From the NCBI RefSeq assembly GCF_004210375.1, contig NW_027467782.1:25585276-25649275 (forward strand): a DNA stretch of 64,000 nucleotides, in the 5' to 3' direction. Both the position numbers and the translations under genes were made by a program. This document shows, one piece after another, positions 47,383 to 60,428 of the stretch. How positions within the stretch are numbered: the first letter of the stretch is position 1; each line of letters starts with the position of its first letter. This DNA is from Tachypleus tridentatus (taxonomy: Eukaryota; Arthropoda; Merostomata; Xiphosura; Limulidae). The notes below the pieces were generated by a model, which saw nothing but the letters and a program-made list of their open reading frames with translations, did not search any database and was not told the DNA's origin.

Positions 47383-47540
47383 GCCCGGCATGGCCAAGTG
47401 TGTTAAGACGAATAGTGGTATTGACCATCATATTATAACACCCCCCACGGCTGAAAGAGCGAGTTGTTAGATGTGACTGAGATTCGAACCCGCGACCCTC
47501 AGCTCACGAGTCGAGTGCCTTAACTACCTGGCTGTCATTT
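47383..47540. repeat. head-to-head rearranged Thr-type SINE
   Basis: The first 30 bases (AGGCCCGGCATGGCCAAGTG) are the SINE head in plus orientation. From about 47410 the sequence (AATAGTGGTATTGACC onward) is the SINE body and head in minus orientation, ending with GATTCGAACCCGCGACCCTC. The two halves meet at an inversion junction. Confidence 0.8.
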
Positions 47541-47639
47541 GGAGGGAAGGAAAACAAAAAAATTCAGAGAAGTGTGTGGATGATAAAAAGGTTATCGTGA
47601 TTCATTGACAACACGTAGGTAAATAGGGAGAAAAGAATC

Positions 47640-48050
47640 AGCTTATGCTACCCGAGAGAACAGATGAGGGACACAACTGGCAGAACAGGCGATATAAAGG
47701 GGTTAGCAGTTATAACGTTTTGCCTTGCATATATACTAGGTGTAAAAATAGAGGCAGAGAAAAGCTTATCATAGGAAATGAGTGTAGAAGCAGTTACAAT
47801 GGTAGATGTATAACAACTAAAATTGATGACTTCAGGAAAGTGCATGGTTGGAATAGAGAAATTTGATACGAGACAACTGAAAAATGGTTTTCATGACACA
47901 AAATCTTTGAAATATAGGGTTACAGGCTATTTAATCGGAATAGAGTACAAAAGAGGGGGAGGGGTGGCATTATATGTAATATCTGATTTAGATCCTGTAG
48001 AGATTGAGGATATCAAAGACAATACCAAGGAGATTGAATAAATCAGGATT
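47640..48050 (+). mobile_element. LINE endonuclease fragment (CR1/L2-like)
   Basis: Text YRVTGYLIGIEYKRGGGVAL then YVISDLDPVEIEDIKDN matches the block GYxxxRxDRxxRGGGVALYV of LINE endonucleases. Upstream frames are degenerate. No reverse transcriptase follows. Confidence 0.6.
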
Positions 48051-48349
48051 TTATAAATCATTGTAAAGCGAAAAAAACTTAGCGAGAATCTGTTATAGAC
48101 CATTAAATGATACTTGAGAAATTAGTGAGAAACTTTCATTGAAATTAAGATTTCAACTGCGAACTCTACAACATGGTTTTGTTAAAATATACATATTTAT
48201 ATATAAATATATTAAATATTCGGAAATTCTCTTGAAAATAAGTAGCTAATTAAATATTGATATGTATCAAATTTATGATATTTGCTAACAAGATTGATAA
48301 AAACATTTTTCTGTCCCAACACCAATATATTTTGTTTGTTTATTTGTTT

Positions 48350-48465
48350 TGAATTAAGCCCAAAGCTACACAATGAACTATCTGTGCTCTGCTAACTAGA
48401 GGTATCAAAACCCGGTTTTTAGCGTTGTAATTCCGCAGACATACCGCTGAGCCACTGGAGAGCGT
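48350..48465 (-). repeat. short tRNA-like SINE
   Basis: Minus-strand copy: CCAAAGCTACACAATGAACT through AACCCGGTTTTTAGCGTTG to ACATACCGCTGAGCC. Same family as 50612-50731. Confidence 0.8.
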
Positions 48466-48847
48466 AATTATAAGAATTGTGATACTTTTATATAATTTGT
48501 TTCCTCACGTAAAGTGTTAACCATCTTTGATCTGTAACTACAGGAAAGGCAGTTATTTAACAGTACTCACCGCCAACTCTTTAGCTACTCTAATCGAATA
48601 GAAATATTTGGTAACTTTTATAACGCATACAGGGCACGTTTTTGTGATAAATGAGAGCTAACATAAAAAGAATGTGGTTTGTGTAATCAGTTCGATGTTT
48701 CACAAACATCAATGAAAGCAGGTCAGGTGGACCCGCAAGAACAAAGATTAGGAAATTATTACACGGATTTCGTCATATAAATTAATTAGAAGTGTGCAGT
48801 TTGTAGTAGTGATGTATATTAGATAATGTACATTTCCTATCCCTCCG

Positions 48848-49113
48848 GGACCTGGCATGGCCTAGAGCGTTAACACGTGCGATTCGTAATCTGAGGGTCG
48901 CGGGTTTGCGCCCGAGTCGAGCCAAAACACGCTCGCCCTCCCAGCCGTGGGGGCGTTATAATGTGACGGTCAATCCCACTATTCGTTGGTAAAAGAGTTG
49001 GCGGTGGGTGGTGATGACTAGCTGCCTTCCCTCTAGTCTTACACTGCTAAATTAGGGACGGCTAGCACAGATAGTCCTCGTACAGTTTATCTCGAAATTC
49101 AAGACAAACCAAA
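48848..49113 (+). repeat. full-length Thr-type SINE
   Basis: Head GACCTGGCATGGCCTAGAGC, anticodon-like CGT, conserved body, ending near TCTCGAAATTC. A 10-base deletion lies between GGTAAAAGAG and TTGGCGG relative to other copies. Confidence 0.9.
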
Positions 49114-49650
49114 CCAATAGTTCTAAATTGGGGATGATGGCAGAAAGCATTTGTACCTTTGTTAAAAATATATATTCCCTAATGCATTGTTACGCGAAAA
49201 TTCTGAAATGGGTGAACAATGTTAATGAAAGTAAGTAAATAAAAAATAGTAAATTATGTATTCTATCTTATTAATGTTAAGAATAAATAACAAATCTCTT
49301 CAGCTGTATAAGAATCTATATAAATTCGCTGGATCTAAAATTAACTTTCCCTCTTAAACCTCTTTCTTACTGTATCTTGCAGTTGTTAGCTCCACTGAAA
49401 AGTATTGCTATTTTACAAACACTTATTCACTTGATGTGAGTTCTCCTTTAGGGCTCTACGGCTAGTGAGTACATAATATAAATACAGAAATTCTAATTTA
49501 TAATTTCCGTCTAACTGAAGTGGATTTTATGGAATTATACGATTAATCGCTGTAAAGTGGGCTGTAGTTATCTTTCGGGATGGGAGAGAGCGTCGTTGGT
49601 CGTTTCGTCACATATAAAATTGTAGACTGACAATTTATGATCCGAACATT

Positions 49651-49925
49651 AGCCCGGCATGACCAGATGGATTGAGGCGTGCGATTCGTAATCTGAGGGA
49701 CGCGGGCTGGTATCCCCGTCGCGCCAAACATGCTCGCCCCTTTTAGCCGTGGGGCGTTATAATGTGACGGTCAATCCCACTATTCATTGATAAAAGAATA
49801 GCCCAAGAGTTGGCGATGAGTGATGATAACTAGCTGTCTTCCCTCTGGTCTTACACTGCTAAATTAGGGACGGCTAGCGCAGAGATCCCTCGAAAAGCTT
49901 TACGCGAAATTCAAAACAAACATCC
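49651..49925 (+). repeat. full-length Thr-type SINE
   Basis: Head AGCCCGGCATGACCAGATGG, conserved body and end TTTACGCGAAATTC. Moderately diverged. Confidence 0.9.
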
Positions 49926-50598
49926 AAATATTATTGTTTCAGTCTGTTGGTAATACATAATTACATTAATTTGAAAGGTTAATTGCTAAACAGAAATGGT
50001 CTGGGGGCGAATTTTCTAATTTGAAATTTAGAAGAAAAAAATCACTGGTTATTTCCTAATGTTGAAACATGGCGATTGTTGGAGCATTAATATTAGCTCT
50101 TCTTTTCTTGAATGACGAAATAATATATTTCTGAGACGTTTTTAGGTTTTATTGTGTAACTTCTAGTTCACGATTTAGTTTTCACATATTTTATTCTTCG
50201 CACGCAGTTTTCTGTAATTTAATGTATTCACAGTTGCTACGGAATTTTTGCTCAATTTCAGAATGTGCAAGTTTTTTTCATGATTAACTGGAGTGTCACT
50301 ACATTAGTTAACTGGACTACTTTCTATCTATGGCATTTTGGTAAGGTAACTGTTATTTGTTTTAATAAACAAAAAAATAACAAAGCTGCTGACAATTTGA
50401 CAACTGGGAGGTTAGACATCATCACAGTATAGCAGAATCATCAAAAATTGTTTGTTCTCAAAGATGGTAAAAGAAATCTCACTCATGAAAGGGAATATTG
50501 AACTTACGGTAATGAACTCTCTTGGATACCGATTTTGCAATGTAAAACGGTGTTCTGTACATCGCTGGAGGCGGTTCGACGAGAAGAAATAAAACACT

Positions 50599-50744
50599 TC
50601 TTTTAAATGCGCCTCCGGTGGGTCAGCGGCATGTCTGCAGACTTACAACGCTAAAACCCGGGTTTCGATACCCGTGGTGGGCAGAGCACAGATATCCTAT
50701 TGTGTAGCTTTGTGCTTATTACAAAACAAAATCTTTTAAATGCG
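50599..50744 (+). repeat. short tRNA-like SINE with 13-bp target-site duplication
   Basis: The SINE (50612-50731) contains GGGTCAGCGGCATGTCTGC, B-box-like GGTTTCGATACCC and TTGTGTAGCTTTGTGCTTA. It is flanked by identical TCTTTTAAATGCG at 50599-50611 and 50732-50744. An exact duplication and well-kept boxes mark a young insertion. Confidence 0.9.
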
Positions 50745-51347
50745 ACTGATATTGAGGAAAGTGGTAGATGCTCTTCGAGCGATAGAAAACCTTGAGTGTT
50801 CTAGAATATTGTCAAATTCAAGATGTACCAAACTGTCTGTTCAAAAATAACTAAAAAGACACCTAATGTCCAGTATATGACAATAGAATCTAAAGAAAAT
50901 ATACTTTGCTGTAGCTTGGTGCTGAGTTTTGTGATACAAAGCGCGATATGATGACGTTCAAAGGGTATCAAGGAGAAGAGCAACTCCTGGTGAAGGGTGG
51001 GGCAGGTGAAAGCTGTCTCTCAAGTGGTTTGATGACTTTTTTTTGTCACTGTTTTACACGTACTGGACGTGGTAAACATGAATCCAGAACAAGTTGAATT
51101 TTTCTACGTGGTATTCTTGAAATTATTACACTTCTTTCACGGACGTGATCCTCTCAATGTATGAAGAACTCTGGGTTTCAGGATATTTTTCAACATTCGT
51201 CAGCGATTAAAAAAATGTGTAGCGGTTTCCTCAGTGTTCTTCACTCGTGTGAATAAATCGAAATTATTTACTAAAATTATTTGAAATAAGAGTCGGATTT
51301 AAAAGTAATACAAAATCTTAACACTCCGTTATACAAAACGTCAAACT

Positions 51348-51590
51348 GACATAATATCTCGCGCCCGAGTCGCGCCAAACATGCTCGCCCTCCCAGCCGT
51401 GGGGGCGTTATAATGTTACGGTCAATCCCACTTTTCGTTGGTGAAAAAGTAGCCCAAGAGTTGGCGGTGGGTGGTGATGACTAGCTGCCTTCCCTCTAGT
51501 CTTACACTGCTAAATTAGAGACGGCTAGCACAGATAGCCCTCGAGTAGCTTTGTGCGAAATTCCAAAAACAAACAAACAGACATAATATC
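51348..51590 (+). repeat. 5'-truncated Thr-type SINE with 11-bp target-site duplication
   Basis: The SINE body (51359-51579) lacks the first half of the tRNA-like head and ends AAAACAAACAAACA. It is flanked by GACATAATATC at 51348-51358 and 51580-51590. The body is close to the family consensus, so the insertion is young. Confidence 0.9.
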
Positions 51591-51839
51591 ACGTAATGTT
51601 TCACCAAGTTAACTTATAAAGATGTTGTGACAATAATTTTACTCAGCGTATCCGATAATAAGGAATTCTTTTAAAAAACAACCCTTATGTTGCACAAATT
51701 ATTTGTAATTATGCCAAACAAAATCAAATTATATAAAGATTAATAATATTTCATAAATAGTGAGAAATAAGAAACAAGACATTTATTAATAACAAAATAT
51801 TTAATTTCTCGCAGAACTTACTCGCTTCGCTTCTTCTTT

Positions 51840-53665
51840 GTGGGTATTTGGGTATGTTTAATTTTTAAATACCCAGGACGGTCAGGTGCACAGGACCTCT
51901 TCCTCCATTCCTAGTTTTCATGTCGGCTACTTGTAGGAATTTGTTGTTGTTGTAGATTTTGGGCCAGAGTATTCCACAATACTCCAACCTTTTTCAGGGC
52001 AATGTCCATGTCTTGTGTTGCCCTTTTTTTCTTCCTTTATCCACTTTTTTTACTTCTATTCCATTTTTATTTATATTTCTACTCGTTTTTTTCACTTATA
52101 TATATATATATATATTTCCCTTTTTTCATATATATTTAAAGGAAAAATTAAAATAATAAAGAAAAAGAAGAAAGGAAAGAAGAGAAAAAAATAATAAATA
52201 AAAAGCATAAAAAATAAAACTAGTTTTAAGCGTCTAGTGTATGGAAGCCAGCTTGATTTATATTTCTTAAATATATATTTATAGGAGAGAGGTACTTAGG
52301 ACTATGTTCATCATGTACGTAGTATCTGTCGAGATCACACATTAAAACATTTTTATGCCAATTTTTATTAAAATAGTTTAGTGCATGATGCAAGAGTCTT
52401 TCACATATTGGCTCAACGTTTGCATACTTGTGCATGAAGTACTTGTGCGTGGTACTTTATAGGCTGAACTTGAGATTGAATTTTGTATTTTTGTACTTTC
52501 TGTAATTGTTTTGTTATGATTATCCAGGCAGGAGATGTGTATTCTATTATAGGTCTAATGTATGTTTTGTAAATGTTTATTATATTATCAGGTAATGTAC
52601 CTTGATTTTTACCTGAAAGACTTCCATAATTTGCTCTTTTCCAGATTCTGATCAGGATATTGTTTGTGTGCTGTATCCACGTTAATTTGGTATCATAAGT
52701 TAATCCTAAAAATTTAGCAGAAGTAGCAGTCTGTAAGTGATCCATTCATGTATAACTTTGGTGGATCTTTTAATTCTTTTTTTCAGTTTATTTAATCTGC
52801 TGAATAATATTACTTGGGTTGTTGGAATATTTATTTTTATTCCATATGTGTGGCAGAATTATTCAAAATTATTCAGGACTGGTTGGAGGTTTGTTGCTGC
52901 TATTGAAGAAGTGGGGGCACTTTTCCATACCGCTACACATCGTCAGCAAATTGTGATGCAAAACATAAATTTAGGTCCGATAGAGGCATATTATTCACAT
53001 ACATGATAAATAATATAGGGCTAACTACCTTTCCCTGTGGGACTCCTGCCTCAAATAAAAACGGCCGTGAATGGGACCCACCCGCTAATTTTACACAAAC
53101 TTCCATGTAAAGTAGATAGCCAGCGAATAATTAATTCCCTAGGGTAAATCCATTTTCGTTAGCTGCTGGCGTAATCCGTTATGCCAGACCGTGTCAAATG
53201 CTTTCTCAATGTCAAGAAAGCAAGCTACAGTACATTCGTTTTTGTTAAAACTGTCTGTAATTGGTTCTGTTAATCTGATCAGGTGGTCTGTAGTTTGTCT
53301 TATTTTCTAAATCCGTTTTGAATTTCGGGTAATTTTGAACTTACTTCTAAGTAGATAGATAGTCAGTTACTAATTATTCTTTCTAAAATTTTGCCGATGC
53401 AACTGGTTAGGATAATTGGGCGGTAATTATTTGGTTTCTTTGCTTCTTTCTGGAACATTAATATTACTGCTTCATTCGAAGAAACAGAGATATATCCGGC
53501 TAATAATGATAAATTGAATAAGGCTGTTAGGTGTTCATATAATTTCTGAGTACCATGTTTTACAACAGCTTGTATACCATCTTCTCCAGGAGATTTGTTT
53601 TTTGTGTCTTTGATAGCTGTTAGTATTTCCGTTACTGTTATATCTTTTATTAAACTAGCTCGATA
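51840..53665 (-). mobile_element. Jockey-like LINE, reverse transcriptase to 3' end, decayed
   Basis: Minus-strand blocks, from high to low coordinates: TVTEILTAIKDTKNKSPGED, AVILMFQKEAKKPNNYRPII, SCIGKILERIIS, then AKFLGLTYDTKLTWIQHTNN, IINIYKTYIRPIIEYTSPAW and the ORF end near 52226 (NINQAGFHTLDA). These are the palm and thumb of a reverse transcriptase. Several stops and frame changes are present. An AT-rich stretch (52030-52220) and coding-like text (ALKKVGVLWNTLAQNLQQQQ, 51900-52020) follow. The 5' part is absent, and a SINE begins at 53680. Confidence 0.8.
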
Positions 53666-53679
53666 GACCAGAAGGTTTG

Positions 53680-53945
53680 CTTTTGAATTTCGCGCAAAGC
53701 TACACGAGGACTATCTGCACTAGCCATCCCTATTTCAGCAGTGTAAGACAAGAGAGAAGACAGCTAGTCATCACCATCCACCATAAAATGTTGGGCTACT
53801 CTTTTACCAACGAATAATGGGTTTGATCGTCTTTTTATAACGTCCCTACGGCTGAAAGGGCGAGCATGTTTGGTGTGATAGGGATTCAAACCGGCGACCT
53901 TCAGATTGCAAGTCGATCACCTGAACCTCCTGGCCATACCAGAGG
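53680..53945 (-). repeat. full-length Thr-type SINE
   Basis: Minus-strand copy from GAATTTCGCGCAAAGCTACA to CCTCCTGGCCATACCAGAG. It abuts the truncated 5' side of the Jockey-like LINE, so it may have inserted into it. Confidence 0.85.
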
Positions 53946-54209
53946 GAGGGTGACTTAACAACGTCACTCACCCTCAACTCTGGAAATATTCTTTTATCAA
54001 CATTGACCGAATATAAACTAAGAGGTAACATGAGTCTATGATGACAATCCAATAAGTAAGGTTTATATATATGTGTGATGTCGGTGTGCAATAGTTTTCG
54101 AGATGTGTTATTTGTGCCAGTGTACATGAAGTTGAGCCTGAAATTAAATGTAGCCTGTAACGACAGTTTCATATGATAAAGAAATGAATTAATTTGATAT
54201 CGTTCCATT

Positions 54210-56270
54210 CCTGGGACATAGTTTGGACATTTAAAGAAACATAACAGATGAAATACTTCTGAAGATTAAAACATGAATTTAAAAAAAGGCAAAAGTCTTT
54301 AATAATAATATATTCAGAATTTTCATTTTATCTTTGTTACACGAACTGGGAACTTCTTATTCAAACTAAAAAAAATATGTTTAAATGCGAGATGTTAGTT
54401 AGTAATTTTGTAAATGAAATATGTGAAACAAACCTACCACACTTATAAGTTCTGCTCTAGAACATGTTACATCAGGTAATAATACTAAATACTTTAGTAA
54501 ATAAGGTTTAATTTCATTTATTACAAATGAAAAAATACTTCATAATTACGCACACATCAACAAATATTTCTTCAGAAATGCTCATAAATTTTAAACAATA
54601 AAATATATACAGAAGTAAAAGTTGTAATAATTAAAATAACTGGTTTAAAATTCACATAAAGAAATATTTTGTAACAGTTTGTACTGGCATAATAAAAATG
54701 TTTTAATTTTACATGACAAGAGACAATGTGTGTAAACATCTATATAATCTAAAAATTACTGATGATTGAAATAACCACAAAATTTTTCACATGAAATGTA
54801 TGTTTAAAGAAACACTTATGTCAAAAATGCTTTTAAAAAAAATCAGCCCATCTTAAAGAGAAGTAACAAAACTAAAGATCCATTACTTTAAAAAATGAGT
54901 TTTGTACTTTATAATTTTCAATCACCCTCATGAGTGATTCAAATTATTATTAAAGGATGTAAACAAGTACATAATTTAACACAAATCTGTTCAAAAACTG
55001 AAGTTGTATCCAATACATCTAGATAAATGTTCAATATTTTTTAATAATGCACACATTTATAATAGTAAGTACCAATTCATAAACTGAAGTTTACACTAAG
55101 TTCAAATAATTTTCCTTCGAGTAAATATTAATGTTTGGAGTTAATCAAATAACTTTAGTTTCTCTTCATTACAATTATATAAAGAAATTTAATCTGTTGA
55201 TAATCTGACAGAATACTTAAAAAAAACAACTGATAACCAACGTATACTGAACACTGATAGTTGTCCACAAGAAGGTTGTCCACAACCTTGGTGGACAAGT
55301 CATAACTGTTCCTTCATGTAACTGAGTAGCAAAGCTCTTTGCATAAAACACAATGTTATAGGTGGAGAAAAAAAAATATTTGCTAAATATTTGCTTCCAG
55401 GCCTTTCAGCCATCAATTAGGACAATTAAGTGTGATATAAAAGAATGGAGCAAGCAACAGGCCAAAATAATCAGACCAATGCTTTGATAGACAAAAAAGA
55501 TCAACCAAGAAGAAATGCTGGCAGTCAAGAATAGCTGTAATGTGAGAGGAGGTATGTTTTGGAAACAATACATGTAATTTAAACTTTAACTTTCTATTGG
55601 TTATATATAATGTATTAAATGTAACAAAGGACTATCAGCAATTTGTGAAATAGAGGATGTGGCAGATTGGCATGTCAAGTGAGCGATTTTCTAGTTTATG
55701 GCCTTGTACACAAAGATTGAAGGCTATAAACATTTCACTCTGTTCAAATAATAATTATATTATAATGAGCAGCTTATATTAAATTGTGTACTTCTAAAAG
55801 GAAGGGTCAATAAATTAAATACAAAGAGAGACTTAGAAAGTAAATTATCGATTCTATAACTGAGGAAGATTGAGAATTTTTTAAAGATACTTCCACATAA
55901 AATTAGGAACTTAAATATGGTATAATATTAACATTTTTATTTATTAATTATGTTTTGACATTAGGTTTAATGTAATACATTAATATCAAAGTAGATTAAT
56001 TGGATTTTGAATGTAATTATGTAGAGAGGTTGCAACATATGCAAAACAGGTTAATGTATGGTTAGGGTTAACACCATCAGCAATTTTAAGCATCATTGAA
56101 TCATTACTTTATCCATATTATTGTGTAAATCAATAACAGCATACATCCAAACACTGAGGTATGCCTACTTGTGACATCAATCAAATTTAACTGAACTCCA
56201 TTTAAAAAAAAAAAAAACCCTCTACCTTCTTCCATCCAGCCATCCTTCTATCCAAAGAGCAAATTTGATC
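54210..56270. other. AT-rich stretch, nothing recognised
   Basis: No gene or repeat family recognised except the small palindrome at 55262-55299. Confidence 0.5.
55262..55299. repeat. 38-base imperfect palindrome
   Basis: TTGTCCACAAGAAGGTTGTC continues to TTGGTGGACAA, and the whole pairs with itself at all but a few positions. It can form a cruciform or RNA hairpin. Function unknown. Confidence 0.7.
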
Positions 56271-56284
56271 TCAGAATGGCTGGT

Positions 56285-57660
56285 ATGGGTATTTTATTGA
56301 TAAGGAGAGAACAATGTTTCAACTTTCGAAGGTCATCTTCAGATTAAAAAAGAGTTTTAGTGTGACTGTTGATAGACATTTCTTATGGACAAGAGTATAA
56401 ACAGGTACGGGACTGTAGGAGTGTTGCAAGTGGATGTAAAGTTATTAATTAGTATACGTAGAAAGGTGTTCCTTCATATTCGTTTAATTTTGGTTTTCGT
56501 TGTTGTATAAGTAGGGTTTATTTGAATTTGTGTTTGTTTTTATTTGTTTCCCTACTTGATATCTGGGTGTTTTCTATGGTTGTGTTTATTTGATTTGCAG
56601 TGTTCAAAAACATGTGAAAGTGTGTTTTTGTGTTCTATGAATCTAGTTTCCATTGTTTCTGCTTATTTCCCAGTATAGAAGTCATGGCAGTTGTTGTATT
56701 GTATTTTATAAATTATGTTGGTGTTGTATTTGTCAGTGTAGTTTTTACATAGAATGGACATTAATTTTGTACCTGGTTTTTGAATAAATTTGATGTTTAC
56801 TGGAACGTTGCATTTTAAGTTTTTTTGAAATGTTGGTTAGTTTTTCGTTGATGTTGGGGACATATGGTATGCAGCACTATAAGGTTTTGTAGTTTGTTGT
56901 ATCTTGGGATTTATTGTTGTTTGTTTGTTGTTGGTCTAGGTGTGTGTGTGTGTGTGTATAATTTGTTCCATGGTTTTTGAGGAAAAGTGTCATTTTATTT
57001 TGTCTAATTCATCATTAATTTTATCTGGCAAACATAGTTTTGTGGCTGTGTTTATTTGGTTTCTTAATATGTTGAGTTCTTGTTTTGTTTCATGTGCTGA
57101 GTCCCAGGAACGTATAATCCAGTATGGGTGATTATTCTGTGGATTTCTGTTTTGAATCGTGTATCAGTTCTAGTGGTTTTGAGATTAAGAAATACTATTT
57201 GGTTAGTTTTTTTCCCGTTCACAGGCCAACTTATTGTTGGAGTGTATCGAGTTAACATGATTGAGAAAACTGTGTGTTCTGTAGATGCAAATCTAGCAAT
57301 TGTATCATCAACATACCTGTACCAGTATAGTGGTGGATAGAAGGCTGAATTGATTGCTTGTGATTCAATCTGTGTCATAAAAATGTTGACATGGGATTCC
57401 CCATACTCATGCCATTTATTTGTAGATAGTTTTGGTAGTAGTGAATTCTATAAGGGTTACTAATTGGTTGCTGGGAATGTGTGTCAATGGGTTGGGATCT
57501 TGGATATAAAGTTCTTAGGCTATCTTGTGGGTTTCAGTTGTTGGGACTTTGTGAAGACAGAGATTACATCAAAACTGGCCATTAAGGATTTATGATTTAG
57601 TTGATTATGAATATATTTAAAATTGAAGAGTCATTGAAAAAGGATCCAGCTGATGTTACA
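56285..57660 (-). mobile_element. Penelope-like element, 5'-truncated and broken
   Basis: The minus strand carries the core of a Penelope-type reverse transcriptase (NGMSMGNPMS, YPPLYWYRYVDDTIARF, NQIVFLNLKTTRTDTRFKTE, HTGLYVPGTQ). Farther on, degenerate text (YKIQYNNCHDFYTGK, METRFIEHKNTLSHVFEHC) matches the GIY-YIG endonuclease of this class. The 3' end near 56300 includes GAAGATGACCTTCGAAAG and TTGAAACATTGTTCTC, typical of such elements. The copy is an old fossil with several interruptions. Confidence 0.8.
56316..56348 (-). ncRNA. possible hammerhead-ribozyme relic in the Penelope-like 3' end
   Basis: On the minus strand CTGAAGA, a short hairpin (ACCTTCGAAAGTT) and GAAAC occur in that order, the arrangement of a hammerhead core (CUGANGA, stem II, GAAA). 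Penelope-like elements are known to carry such ribozymes. Stem II is imperfect, so activity is doubtful. Confidence 0.35.
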
Positions 57661-57699
57661 TGTTTAGTAAATCCATAAACACTAAATGTACATTCTTAC

Positions 57700-60420
57700 C
57701 CTCATCTTCTTAAGCAGTAGCCTCTTCAAAGAATGTCATAAGATTTGTAAAGCAATGTGTCCTTTAATGAAACAATGTTGGCGACCTGAATCTAAAATTT
57801 TGTTAATTGAACTGAGAAAACACATTTTATCATACTTTCAAAAATATCTTTATGCTACTGATATAAGGCTAATAGGCTTGTAATCACCTGCAGCAAGCAA
57901 TATATAGACCAAATTACAAACTACAATACCCATACAGTAAGACAGAACAAACAATTCATGAGGTAAAAAAAAACAGCAAAAAGCACAACATGAAATTATT
58001 AAAACAATATAAAAGTAATACAAAGAATGGCAAATGAAAACTTAATCACAGCCAACATTTAAAAAAAGTGAGAGATACCAGTTCAGTATTATGAGCAAAA
58101 AACCCTGGAAACATTTCAAACAAAAATATAGCGGCATTTTTACAGTTTTGTAAGAAAATATTAAAACTCCCACAATCATAGTAAACAGTATGATTTTGTA
58201 AAGTTCCTTATAACACACTATTTCTTACATCTAGAATATTACAATAACCTGTTTTGTTTTTTGTATTCAAGTTCAAATTCACTCCTCCACAACAACCAAC
58301 AGTTAAACACACTCACAAGAAACAACAGAATTATAAACATTAATATGGATAATACCTCATACCATTTTTAACAAATGACTTGGAGGTCACCATTTATCAA
58401 GTCTGCTCATTCTACATAAAAATATATGGCAAACCTATGAAGTAGAAATATACAATTCTGGTCAAAACACTGCTAAACAGAAATAAAACTAACTTAAACC
58501 TAATGTTAAGAACTTATGTATGTGCTAAAATTTTAATGTTCATTTTGCCTGAAATAAAATGATTTGTTTAGGTCACTTAAAGTTTAAAATATGTCATGTA
58601 AGACAATGTTACTAAAACTGTACATTTATGTGTGTCAAGTTATTGTTATAACATTGTTGTAAATATCTCCTGACGTTTTACACACAATTTGTTTGTGCAG
58701 AGGTAAATGAAAATAAACAGATAACTATAATACAGTTGATTTTAAACCTTGACTACATACATGTCTGTCTTGGAAATTTATTTTTAAGTTATGTAGTCTG
58801 AACTACGTAATCACGTGCAAAATACTGTAGACAGTAGTGTACGTAGTCATTACAAGTCAGGAAAAGGTATATACATGGTTTTCAAGGATACAGTCAAATT
58901 AAAACAATTCACTTTGCACTCATCCATATATATTTTAAAACTGTGGAATATTACATACTGTTGGCTGCAACTATGAAAGCTACATACCAATCAAATCTAA
59001 CCGAATGTACACTATAAACTATGCATATCATAAAAATCATAACATCTAAGCTAATGCACTGTTATCAAATTTAATTTTCTACACGACAAGGAAAATGGAT
59101 AGAAAATATAGTACAACTATCTTGCTGTTCCTGATTCAAATTTAGAAAAGAGGTTAATAACTGAAATACGACTCTTAATATTGGTACTACATTACTAAAG
59201 ACAGATGTGCCGATACAAATTTATAATGATTCTTGGATGTTTTCCATTGTTCTATAAATCTGAGATTATTTCCTTAGACACAAATTTATTCTTGCTTAAT
59301 GTGGGTAATATAGCTTACCTTTCATTTATAAAAATACAACTAAACCAAGCATGTACAAGTTCCACATGCATTGCTGCTAGCAATCACACAAACAGATCTT
59401 TCACTCCAAACAACATTTGTACTTCAGAATATTCATGTTATTTGACTTTTCTGACTGATAAACTTAATACTGATTCACAGGAGTTTTGATAAGTTTAAAT
59501 TAAAATCTGTTCTTTTATCAAGGAAACATCCAAATTTAGCATTATAAATTATAACTATACTTCACAAATTTTACAAAATAATATGCATAAAATTTGAAAC
59601 TAAAAACACTAAAATATGCCTGAAAATAATTAAATGTTATATGAATAAACTTGAAATCGTTGATGGTGAAACACAGAATTGCATTACTAAGGAGACAAGT
59701 GTGTGTGTTTTCTTATTGCAAAGCCACATCAGGCTGTCTGTTGTATCCACCAAATGAAACTGAACCCCCGATTTTAGCATTAAGAATTCATAAATTTACC
59801 ACTGTACCTGCACAGGAACAGAGTGAATCATAGATACATTCTGTTTACCTTTTAGTTTGTAGATGTTATAAATCAATCTAGTGATAAACTGACAATGTCA
59901 TTAATCATTTTATTTTTCATTATACAAGCTAACAAAAAAGTTCAAAATATGATGATAATTACATGTATATTATGATTAAAACATAACTGGACTGAATATA
60001 AATATATCAGCACCTAAAATTAATTTATAAACATAAAACTGCTTCTGTAATAACTGAAACCTATAAATATATAATCATGTAATTTTCATACTTAAATAAT
60101 AAAAAAATTGAAAATCTCCATTATTCATCAATATGTATAACATGGTGCAAGTGACAGTATGGTAAGTGTTTGTGTACCACTGGTTTTATATTTGTGTAAC
60201 TTCTATTTTTATAGGTATGTGCTTTACTATGTAATTTTGGTTATTTCCTGAGTTTTTTACATATATATATATCAATATTGCATTGTTGTTAATAGTCCAT
60301 GCTGCTAACTTACTGCCATAATGGAACAGCATTAAAATGTGTTCAGAATATCCAATCTATCATTAAAAATCCAAACAGTGTAGTCAGTCTAATCAGTTGC
60401 CATGAATAATCAAAGATCAT
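57700..60420. other. AT-rich stretch with one old SINE trace
   Basis: No gene recognised. ORFs of 60-94 codons (for example 59205-59489) carry no known motif. Around 59715-59825 weak similarity to the short SINE in minus orientation (AAAGCCACATCAGGCTGTCT) is visible. Confidence 0.45.
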
Positions 60421-60428
60421 ACACAAAT

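Noticed and set aside
53846-54208. 120-codon minus frame
   Set aside because: It runs through a SINE and adjacent non-coding sequence; no motif.
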